Positions 1 to 5,653 of a stretch of DNA of 8,531 bases are shown here, one piece after another. The stretch lies in NCBI GenBank assembly GCA_031254955.1, contig JAIRTK010000040.1:1-8531 (forward strand), read 5' to 3'. Within the stretch, counting starts at the first letter, position 1, and every line of letters starts with the position of its first letter. Both the position numbers and the translations under genes were made by a program. The notes beneath the pieces are model-generated. The model saw only the letters and a program-made list of their open reading frames with translations, was not told the DNA's origin and did no database searches. This DNA is from Opitutaceae bacterium. GTDB lineage: Bacteria > Verrucomicrobiota > Verrucomicrobiia > Opitutales > Opitutaceae.

Positions 1-128
1 AACCCGCCAACCTAACCCCTTTGCCAATTAAAACCCCCCTCCGGGTTGGGCGCGGCGCCCCGCCGGCCCGCGAGCGGTTACCACGGCTCGGCGGGACGCC
101 TCGCCCTACCCTTAACGGCTTCCATTGT

Positions 129-152
129 GTGATTTTCATTAGGAAAGGGTAT
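129..152 (+). repeat. Solitary copy of the terminal-repeat motif found at 5039-5201
   Basis: This 24-bp stretch ends in AGGAAAGGGTAT and matches 5178-5201 at 22 of 24 positions. In the second location the motif is the right terminal inverted repeat of a MITE-like element of about 163 bp. No inverted partner is visible to the left here. If this copy belonged to an element of the same length, its left end would fall roughly 11 bp before the window start. The DNA to its left (about 85-114) also shares short words with the secA-sdhC gap, such as CGCCCTACC at 102-110 and 5257-5265. It may therefore be the right end of a related, diverged repeat cluster. Confidence 0.55.
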
Positions 153-170
153 CAAACTGGCGAAGAACCA

Positions 171-306
171 TCTTTATCTTTCTCCTTATCTTTATCTTTA
201 TCCTCCGGCGACACCGCCTGGAGGGAAAAAGAAGAAAGAGGAAAGAGAAAGAGAACGAGAACGAGAACGAGGAAAGAGGAAAGAGGAAGAGGAAGAGGAA
301 ATGGGA
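171..306. repeat. Mirrored pyrimidine/purine simple-sequence tract with central hairpin
   Basis: Positions 171-206 are almost pure pyrimidine with a TTATCT-like hexamer rhythm. Positions 220-306 are almost pure purine, with three GAGAAC units at 251-268 followed by GAGGAAA and GAGGAA units. Between them lies a short inverted repeat: CCTCC-GGCG (202-210), loop ACAC (211-214), CGCC (215-218), one bulged T, then GGAGG (220-224). The two arms could extend this imperfectly into a long hairpin. Open frames through it give only low-complexity Ser/Leu/Phe or Arg/Lys/Glu peptides, so I do not call a gene. Confidence 0.7.
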
Positions 307-772
307 ATGAGGGCGTGGCCTCGGGTTGAAGCGCACCCGTAGAGGGATGGGAAAAATGAATTTTTGGCAGCTCTCTTGTGTTCGTCATGGACTCGCGCGC
401 GCAATTCGAGCCGAGGAAATCGCCCGGCAAAAAACGCGTTTGCGACGGCCACGGCGATTATGCGCGGAGTGCGCCCGCCGCCAGACATGGCATGACCATC
501 TCTTCGCGATGAATTGCGTAACTATCATGTTTGACAACATGTTAAAAATATCTTGCACGGCAGGCGCTCTTGTCGCCCGCGTGCATTTTCAAGAACTCGC
601 GAAATTCACCTTGCCTTTATGCCGCAAGTGTATGGTCTCCGCGGACTCGTTAGAGAACGACAGGTGACAGCAACTGGTGAGTCGTCAGGAGAGCGCAGTG
701 TTCGAGTGATGATTTCGAAACCCGATGGTCGGGAACGGACTGGCAACCGCGCTTCCTCTACGAATTCAGAAC
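307..772. other. Noncoding leader upstream of the RRM gene
   Basis: No recognisable gene lies in this stretch. The open frames of 60 to 113 codons here resemble no family I know and lack the codon pattern of the neighbours. The section from about 500 to 620 is noticeably more AT-rich than the rest of the window. It contains the inverted repeat at 526-541, a perfect TTGACA hexamer at 531-536 with no well-spaced -10 box, an imperfect hairpin at 554-585, and a small hairpin CCCGA-TGG-TCGGG at 721-733, about 40 nt before the RRM start. It probably contains the RRM promoter and a long 5' untranslated region, but the transcription start cannot be placed. Confidence 0.5.
526..585 (+). promoter_or_regulatory. 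Candidate promoter/operator region with palindrome and hairpin
   Basis: CATGTT-TGAC-AACATG (526-541) is a perfect 6-bp inverted repeat that overlaps a consensus -35 hexamer TTGACA (531-536). The best -10-like word, TATCTT at 549-554, is only 12 nt away, which is too close for a normal sigma-70 promoter. Just downstream, TGCACG (554-559) pairs with CGTGCA (580-585) around an inner GGCG/CGCC pairing, followed by TTTT. This could be an operator plus a structured leader or weak attenuator. It is a suggestion only. Confidence 0.25.
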
Positions 773-1153
773 ATGACAGGTAATTCAAAACTATACGTCG
801 GCAACATGTCGTTCAAAACGACTGAGGAAGAGCTCCGCGCCGCTTTCGAGCAGTTCGGTGCCGTGACCGATGTTTATGTCGCCATGGATCGCATGACCGG
901 ACGCCCCCGCGGCTTCGCGTTTGTGACCATGGGCACGCCCGAGGAAGCCAAGCTCGCGGCTGAAAAAATGAACGGCGTCGATCTCGGCGGCCGTGCCCTC
1001 ACCGTCAACGAAGCTCGTCCGAAGGAAGAAGGCGGTGGCCGTTCCTTTGGCGGCGGCGGCGGCGGCGGTGGCCGCGGAGGTTTCCGCGGCGGCGACCGTC
1101 GCGGCGGTGGCGGCGGCTGGCGCGGCGACCGTGAGAACCGCGAAAACTACTGA
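773..1153 (+). CDS. Single-RRM glycine-rich RNA-binding protein
   Basis: This 126-residue protein is a bacterial RNA-recognition-motif protein, a family that binds single-stranded RNA and is often linked to cold or stress responses. One RRM spans about residues 5-80, with RNP2 as LYVGNM (7-12) and RNP1 as RGFAFVTM (46-53), including the aromatic residues that stack on RNA (Tyr8, Phe48, Phe50). The tail from about residue 87 is Gly/Arg-rich with RGG-like units and ends in ENRENY; part of it is encoded by a run of GGC codons at 1049-1066. The ATG at 773 is chosen because family members start a few residues before KLYVGN. An in-frame ATG at 725 would add 16 unrelated residues. No Shine-Dalgarno sequence precedes either start. 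It is monocistronic, with a strong terminator directly after it. The family call is firm; the RNA targets are unknown. Confidence 0.95.
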   Translation: MTGNSKLYVGNMSFKTTEEELRAAFEQFGAVTDVYVAMDRMTGRPRGFAFVTMGTPEEAKLAAEKMNGVDLGGRALTVNEARPKEEGGGRSFGGGGGGGGRGGFRGGDRRGGGGGWRGDRENRENY

Positions 1154-1159
1154 ACCCGT

Positions 1160-1213
1160 TCAGTCCGTCAGGACTGATTTTGAAAACCGGGGCCTCGATG
1201 GCCCCGGTTTTTT
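1160..1213 (+). terminator. Rho-independent terminator (tandem hairpins) after the RRM gene
   Basis: A first hairpin (TCAGTCC at 1160-1166 and GGACTGA at 1171-1177, 4-nt loop) is followed by TTTT. A second, stronger hairpin has a perfect 12-bp stem, AAAACCGGGGCC (1183-1194) with GGCCCCGGTTTT (1200-1211), a 5-nt loop TCGAT, and ends in a run of six T. It starts 7 nt after the RRM stop codon and should isolate that gene from secA. The A-rich left foot would also let it work, more weakly, on the opposite strand. Confidence 0.93.
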
Positions 1214-1370
1214 GTTCGCAAACCCGAGCCGCCCCCCGCCCTCACCCCTCACCCTCACACCACCACCCCTTCCCGCCCTCTTCCCTCCCCCGCTGACGCG
1301 GACGCCTCCATTTTGCCATTTGCCAAACCCCGCCCGCCTCCTGCACACTCGCCCCCTTTTCATTTTCCCA
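1214..1370. other. C-rich spacer upstream of secA
   Basis: This stretch is strongly biased to C on the + strand, with CACCC- and CCCTC-type words and very little G between about 1230 and 1300. I see no gene, no clear promoter hexamers and no stable hairpin. Because the RRM terminator lies just upstream, the secA promoter should be here or within the following arrays, but I cannot identify it. Confidence 0.5.
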
Positions 1371-1440
1371 TCGCATCCCTCCGCATTCATCCGCATCCGT
1401 CCGCATCCCATCGCATCCCTCCGCGCCTCCCGCGCCTCCG
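1371..1440. repeat. Tandem array of 10-bp units (CCGCATCCNT-like)
   Basis: Seven consecutive decamers stay in perfect 10-bp register: TCGCATCCCT, CCGCATTCAT, CCGCATCCGT, CCGCATCCCA, TCGCATCCCT, CCGCGCCTCC and CGCGCCTCCG, the last two more diverged. The first and fifth are identical. The array lies about 110-180 bp before the secA start. The 10-bp period is close to one turn of the DNA helix. Confidence 0.85.
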
Positions 1441-1452
1441 TGCTCAACCCAT

Positions 1453-1543
1453 TTCAAATTTCAAACTCCAAACTCCACTCCGCATTCCAAACTCCAAACT
1501 CCGCATTCCAAACTTCGCATTCCACATTCCGCATTCCACATTT
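1453..1543. repeat. Tandem array of thirteen 7-bp units abutting secA
   Basis: Thirteen heptamers run without a break in register and are drawn from a small set of variants. CGCATTC occurs four times (1481, 1502, 1516, 1530). CAAACTC occurs at 1488 and 1495 and CAAACTT at 1509. CACATTC and CACATTT occur at 1523 and 1537. TTCAAAT, TTCAAAC, TCCAAAC and TCCACTC open the array. Only CCCC separates its end from the secA ATG, so the array occupies the place of the ribosome-binding site and probably most of the secA leader. It resembles the heptanucleotide short tandem repeats described in cyanobacteria in form, not in sequence. Confidence 0.9.
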
Positions 1544-1547
1544 CCCC

Positions 1548-4500
1548 ATGATCTCCTGGCTGCTCAAGAAATTCTCCGGTCGTCACTATCGCAAGTTCCT
1601 CGAAAAGGCGCGCCCCATCGTCGCGCGCATCAACGAGATCGAAGCCACCTACCAAACGCTCACCGACGAACAACTCCGCGCCAAAACCGACGAGTTCCGC
1701 GCCCGCCTGAAAGCCGGCGAGACCCTCGACGCCATTCTCCCCGAAGCCTTCGCCACGGTCAAAAACGCCGCCCGCCGCCTCGTCGGCACCAAAGTCATCG
1801 TCTGCGAACACGAACTTGAGTGGAACATGGTCCACTTCGACGTGCAACTCGTCGGCGGCATCGCCATCCACCAAGGCAAAATCGCCGAAATGGCCACCGG
1901 CGAAGGCAAAACCCTCGTCTCCACCCTCCCCCTCTACCTCAACTCCCTCAACGGCCGCAACGCCCAACTCGTCACCGTCAACGACTACCTCGCCCGCCGC
2001 GACTCCGAATGGATGGGCCACCTCTACAACTTCCTCGGCGTATCCGTAGGCTGCATACAACAACAAATGCCCAACGACCTCCGCCGCGTCCAATACGCCT
2101 GCGACATCACCTACGGCACCGCCTCCGAATTCGGCTTCGACTACCTCCGCGACAACGGCATGGCCACCCGCAAAGAAGACCAAGTCCAACGCGAACACTG
2201 GTTCTGCATCGTGGACGAAATCGACTCCATCCTCGTCGACGAAGCCCGCACCCCCCTCATCATCTCCGGCCCCGCCCCCATCGAACGCGAACAACCCTTC
2301 ACCCGCCTCAAACCCGGCATCGAACGCCTCGTCAACGAACAAACCCGCCTCTGCAACCGCCTCGTCTCCGAAGCCCGCGACCTCCTCGAATCCGCCCCCG
2401 CCCTCGCCGCCAACGCCGAAACCCGCCAGCAAGCCGCGATGAAAATGCTCCAAGTCAAACTCGGCGGCCCCACCAACAAACAACTCCTCCGCCTCCTCGA
2501 AAACCCCGGCTGGCGCAAACTCCTCGACAAAACCGAGACCGAGATGCACAGCGACTTCCAAAAAGAACAACTCTTCCGCCTCAAAGAACAACTCCTCTAC
2601 GTCATCGACGAACGCCAACACCAAGCCGACCTCACCGAAATCGGCCGCACCAGACTCCGCCCCGACAACCCCGACGCCTTCGTCCTCCCCGACCTCGCCA
2701 CCCAATTCTCCGAACTCGAAAAAGACGAACGCTACACCCCCGAACAACGCGAAGACATCAAACGCAAAGCCCAAGACGACTACGCCCTCATCTCCGAAGA
2801 AATCCACTCCATCTCCCAACTCCTCCGCGCCTACTCCCTCTACGAAAAAGACATCGAATACGTCGTGCAGGAAGGCAAAGTCATGATCGTCGATGAAAAC
2901 ACCGGACGCGTCATGCCCGGCCGCCGCTGGTCCGACGGCCTCCACCAAGCCATCGAAGCCAAGGAAAACGTCGCCATCGAACGCGAAACCCGCACCTACG
3001 CCACCATCACCATCCAAAACTACTTCCGCATGTATGAAAAACTCGCCGGCATGACCGGCACCGCGGAAACCGAAGCCACCGAATTCAACGACATCTACCG
3101 CCTCGGCGTGCAAGTCATCCCCACCAACCGCCCCTGCATCCGCATCGACCAAAACGACTCCATCTTCAAAACCCGCCGCGACAAATTCAACGCCGTCGTC
3201 CGCGAAATCGAATCCGCCCACCGCCGCGGCCAACCCGTCCTCGTCGGCACCGCCTCCGTCGAATCCTCCGAAGTCCTCTCCCGCCTCCTCAAACGCGCCG
3301 GCATCGTCCACACCGTCCTCAACGCCAAATTCCACCAACAAGAAGCCGACATCGTGGCCCGCGCCGGCCAGCGCGGCTCCGTCACCATCGCCACCAACAT
3401 GGCCGGACGCGGCACCGACATCAAACTCGGCGAAGGCACCCGCTACACCGTCGCCCCCGCCCCCCACCCCGACCCCGAAAAAACGAAACAAAAAATCCTC
3501 CGCTACACCCTCACCGAACCCAAAACCGGCGAAACCAAAACCTACGACTCCGACAGCGAAGACGCCGCCGACCTCCAACTCACCCCCACCACCCAGGAAA
3601 CCGGCGGCCTCTACGTCATCGGCACCGAACGCCACCAATCCCGCCGCATCGACCGCCAACTCCGCGGCCGCTGCTCCCGCCAAGGCGACCCCGGCCTCAC
3701 CAAATTCTTCCTCTCCCTCGAAGACGACCTCATGCGCCTCTTCCTCCAAGGCAACCTCGCCTCCCGCCTCATGGAAGGCACCATGAAAGAAGGCGAAGAA
3801 CTCCAGCACCCCTGGCTCAACCGCTCCATCGAAAGCGCGCAAAAAAAAGTCGAACAACAAAACTACTCCGCCCGCAAACGCCTCCTCCAATACGACGACG
3901 TCCTCAACAAACAGCGCGAAGTCATCTACGGCATCCGCAACGCCGCCATCCACGCCGACCGCCCCAAAGACATCATCTTCGAACAAGTCGAAGAAGAAAT
4001 CGCCAACCGCGTCGCCACCGCCGGCTTCGGCGAAAAAATCGGCACCACGCAAGCCTCCATCGAAAGCCTCACCGGCTGGGTCAACGCCCACTTCCCCATC
4101 GCCCTGAAAGCCTCCGAACTCACCAACGCCCCCGCGAAGACACCGAAAACACCCACCACCACCACCCCTGCCGGCGACGCCATCCCCGCCACCGCTTCCG
4201 CCACCACCACCGGCTCCCCCGCCGCCACCGCCAACGCCAACGACCGCGCCCCCGCCATCAACGACCGCGACCCCGAACCCATCATCCGCCTCATCGTGGA
4301 CCGCGTCCAAAAAGCCTACGAAGTGAAAGAATCGGTCGAACTCCCCGAAGCGCTCGGCTCGCTCGAACGCTACGTCATCATCAACGCCATCGACCAGCAC
4401 TGGCAGGAACACCTCACCGAGATGGAAAACCTCCGCCAAGCCGTCGGCCTGCGCAGCTACGGCCAGAAAGACCCCCTCGTCGAATACAAAGGCGAAGCCT

Positions 4501-4856
4501 ACAAATATTTCGAAGAACTGATGAACAACGTGCGCCTGCAAATCTGCACCGGCCTGTTCCGCAGCGCCAGCAACCTGCAAGCCTTCGAAAACATGCTCAC
4601 GCTCCTCAGCCGCAACGCGAAAACCGTCGGCCCCGACAACGCGGACACCGCCGCCGCCGCCGTCCGCCGCGCCACCGCGCAAGTGAAGACCACCATCACC
4701 AGCGGCGGCTCCGCCGCCGCGCCCTCGGGCGGCATCCCCGAAGAGGAAATCAAGCTCCCGAAAGTGACCGTGCGCCGCGAAATGCCCAAAGTGGGCCGCA
4801 ACAGCCCCTGCCCCTGTGGCAGCGGCAAAAAATTCAAAAACTGCCACGGCCGCTAA
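1548..4856 (+). CDS. secA: Preprotein translocase ATPase subunit SecA
   Basis: This 1102-residue protein is the motor ATPase that drives unfolded preproteins through the SecYEG channel at the inner membrane. NBD1 carries Walker A as GEGKT (118-122), Walker B as DEID (223-226) and [11 protein letters not shown] (231-241). The preprotein cross-linking domain (about 242-430) seems longer than in E. coli. NBD2 carries NMAGRGTD (617-624) and motif [15 protein letters not shown] (704-716). The scaffold and wing domains follow, interrupted by an Ala/Thr/Pro-rich insert at about 858-902. The C-terminus has a complete SEC-C zinc site: Cys1088, Cys1090, Cys1099, His1100. The start at 1548 gives the usual N-terminus ([11 protein letters not shown]); the frame is open back to 993 only because stops are rare in this C-rich DNA. 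No Shine-Dalgarno is present. E. coli SecA has 901 residues, so this is a long form, as recalled for Bacteroidetes and PVC bacteria. No SecM-like gene precedes it. Confidence 0.98.
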   Translation: MISWLLKKFSGRHYRKFLEKARPIVARINEIEATYQTLTDEQLRAKTDEFRARLKAGETLDAILPEAFATVKNAARRLVGTKVIVCEHELEWNMVHFDVQLVGGIAIHQGKIAEMATGEGKTLVSTLPLYLNSLNGRNAQLVTVNDYLARRDSEWMGHLYNFLGVSVGCIQQQMPNDLRRVQYACDITYGTASEFGFDYLRDNGMATRKEDQVQREHWFCIVDEIDSILVDEARTPLIISGPAPIEREQPFTRLKPGIERLVNEQTRLCNRLVSEARDLLESAPALAANAETRQQAAMKMLQVKLGGPTNKQLLRLLENPGWRKLLDKTETEMHSDFQKEQLFRLKEQLLYVIDERQHQADLTEIGRTRLRPDNPDAFVLPDLATQFSELEKDERYTPEQREDIKRKAQDDYALISEEIHSISQLLRAYSLYEKDIEYVVQEGKVMIVDENTGRVMPGRRWSDGLHQAIEAKENVAIERETRTYATITIQNYFRMYEKLAGMTGTAETEATEFNDIYRLGVQVIPTNRPCIRIDQNDSIFKTRRDKFNAVVREIESAHRRGQPVLVGTASVESSEVLSRLLKRAGIVHTVLNAKFHQQEADIVARAGQRGSVTIATNMAGRGTDIKLGEGTRYTVAPAPHPDPEKTKQKILRYTLTEPKTGETKTYDSDSEDAADLQLTPTTQETGGLYVIGTERHQSRRIDRQLRGRCSRQGDPGLTKFFLSLEDDLMRLFLQGNLASRLMEGTMKEGEELQHPWLNRSIESAQKKVEQQNYSARKRLLQYDDVLNKQREVIYGIRNAAIHADRPKDIIFEQVEEEIANRVATAGFGEKIGTTQASIESLTGWVNAHFPIALKASELTNAPAKTPKTPTTTTPAGDAIPATASATTTGSPAATANANDRAPAINDRDPEPIIRLIVDRVQKAYEVKESVELPEALGSLERYVIINAIDQHWQEHLTEMENLRQAVGLRSYGQKDPLVEYKGEAYKYFEELMNNVRLQICTGLFRSASNLQAFENMLTLLSRNAKTVGPDNADTAAAAVRRATAQVKTTITSGGSAAAPSGGIPEEEIKLPKVTVRREMPKVGRNSPCPCGSGKKFKNCHGR

Positions 4857-4865
4857 CCGCCTCAC

Positions 4866-5010
4866 ACGCCCCAAGCGCCCCGCCCATGCACGCGAAGCAC
4901 CGCCGGTACACGCGGCACAGACGCCCCACCCATGGACGATGCGAAGCGCCGCCAGTTCACATGCCCCAAGCGTCCTGCCCGTGGACAACGCGAAGCGCCG
5001 CCAGTATGAG
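4866..5010. repeat. Three imperfect direct repeats with 49-bp phase
   Basis: The core GCGAAGC(A/G)CCGCC(A/G)GT begins at 4892, 4941 and 4990, giving a spacing of exactly 49 bp twice. Each core is preceded by a related (C/A)CC(A/G)TG(C/G)AC word, and units one and three share a GCCCCAAGCG(C/T)CC-like lead. The array starts about 10 bp after the secA stop, and its third unit runs straight into the hairpin at 5004-5042. It shows no convincing coding content. Confidence 0.7.
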
Positions 5011-5042
5011 TGGCACGGGTGACCCGCCCGTGCCACTCATAC
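5004..5042. repeat. Perfect 16-bp inverted repeat (hairpin)
   Basis: The left arm GTATGAGTGGCACGGG (5004-5019) pairs perfectly with 5027-5042 around a 7-nt loop, TGACCCG. It lies about 150 bp after secA and has no T-run, so it is not a classical terminator, although it could protect or end secA transcripts. Its right arm overlaps the first bases of the left terminal repeat of the next element, so the two may have a common origin. Confidence 0.85.
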
Positions 5043-5201
5043 CCATTCCCAGTGAAAAGTCCCCTATAGAAGCAGAGCCATGTAGGGGCTTCGCTTGCGA
5101 AGCCCGTTGCTGGAGCACGCCCTTTGCAGGAGCACGGTTAACAAGCCGGGCATCGCAAACGACGCCCCTACAAAAGAGTGATTTTCATTGGGAATGGGTA
5201 T
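5039..5201. mobile_element. MITE-like palindromic element with 21-bp terminal inverted repeats
   Basis: The outer ends 5039-5059 and 5181-5201 are inverted copies that match at 19 of 21 positions; the right one ends in CATTGGGAATGGGTAT. Inside, TGTAGGGGC (5081-5089) pairs with GCCCCTACA (5164-5172), and GGGCTTCG (5086-5093) pairs with CGAAGCCC (5098-5105) around CTTG. GC(T/A)GGAGCACG is repeated directly at 5109 and 5126. The element encodes no protein. A TA dinucleotide sits in both termini (5040-5041 and 5199-5200) and could be a target duplication of IS630/mariner type, but the ends are palindromic enough that this is unproven. A copy of one end occurs at 129-152. A repeat of the REP/BIME kind is the alternative. 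Confidence 0.5.
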
Positions 5202-5226
5202 TACGCGGAGGCAACCAAAAGACAGA

Positions 5227-5326
5227 GACGGCTCTCCGAGCCGTCCGCATCGACACCGCCCTACCTTTAGAGCCTTTTGGCAGTTTGGCGCGGGAGCGCC
5301 GGTAGGGAGGCCTCTCCGAGGCCTCC
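5227..5326. repeat. Twin hairpins with compensatory differences and enclosed stem
   Basis: Hairpin A is GACGGCTCTCCGAGCCGTC (5227-5245) and hairpin B contains GAGGCCTCTCCGAGGCCTC (5307-5325); both have an 8-bp stem and a TCC loop, and both are followed by CGCA. They differ at four positions that form two base pairs, so pairing is kept in both. B extends by one more pair (5306 with 5326). Between them, CCCTACC (5259-5265) pairs with GGTAGGG (5301-5307) and encloses a small hairpin GGCGC-GGGA-GCGCC (5287-5300). No T-run follows, so this is more likely a dispersed structured repeat than a terminator. Confidence 0.75.
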
Positions 5327-5561
5327 GCAACCACGCTCCGCTTTCCTCATGAAATTCCAAACCTCCGCCCCGCACGCCGTCCACGCCGAATCCTCCCACT
5401 CTCACACCAGCACACCCGCTGAAATTGAGACGCCTTCTCTTTATCGCGTTTCTAATCTTCTGTGAGATTTAAGTTTGCCTACTAATGCCCCTTCTCCTGT
5501 TATTCTCAAAACGATGCCCTTTACTTGGGCAGGCGGCAACGTTTACGAACGCAGAGTGCGC
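5327..5561. other. Unassigned spacer between repeat cluster and sdhC leader
   Basis: I see no gene or clear repeat in this stretch. TTGAGA (5425-5430) and TCTAAT (5451-5456) each match a sigma-70 hexamer at five of six positions but are 20 bp apart, longer than usual. They are the best, still weak, promoter candidate for the sdh operon. The section around 5430-5515 is richer in A and T than the surrounding DNA, which fits a promoter region. Confidence 0.35.
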
Positions 5562-5617
5562 GTTTATCCGTCGCGGTTTATCCGCCGCACTTGGCATTTG
5601 TCGCACTTGGCATTTGT
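5562..5617. repeat. Two adjacent short tandem duplications before sdhC
   Basis: GTTTATCCGTCGCG (5562-5575) is followed directly by GTTTATCCGCCGCA (5576-5589), a 14-bp period with 12 of 14 matches. CGCACTTGGCATTTGT then occurs twice in perfect tandem (5586-5601 and 5602-5617), a 16-bp period. The second copy ends 36 bp before the sdhC start. The repeats could be paired binding sites for a regulator of the sdh operon or plain slippage duplications; the sequence alone does not decide. Confidence 0.85.
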
Positions 5618-5653
5618 TTTTCCCTCCACACCAGACATCACAACCACCCTGCG

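Noticed and set aside
326..667. 113-codon open frame upstream of the RRM gene
   Set aside because: It has no recognisable motif, codon use unlike the neighbouring genes, and overlaps the AT-rich candidate promoter region.
1453..1543. Possible CRISPR array
   Set aside because: The 7-bp units are contiguous with no spacers and no cas genes are present; this is a simple tandem array.
993..1547. 185-residue N-terminal extension of SecA in the same open frame
   Set aside because: It overlaps the RRM gene, crosses its terminator and the phased arrays, and encodes low-complexity sequence. The family N-terminus begins at 1548.
1461..5036. Minus-strand open frame of 1191 codons opposite secA
   Set aside because: The predicted protein is a monotonous Gly/Ala/Val/Phe/Asp/Glu string with no domain, exactly antiparallel to secA. 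It arises because C-ending codons in secA leave few antisense stops.
5004..5042. Rho-independent terminator for secA
   Set aside because: The stem is strong but no T-run follows on either strand, and it is about 150 bp from the stop codon. It is kept only as a hairpin repeat.
4886..5305. 139-codon open frame in the secA-sdhC gap
   Set aside because: It runs straight through direct repeats, a hairpin and the MITE-like element, so its sequence is explained by repeats and not by protein selection.
5525..5653. 43-residue N-terminal extension of SdhC
   Set aside because: The extra residues are encoded by the tandem duplications and resemble no Sdh[12 protein letters not shown] at 5654 is the natural start.
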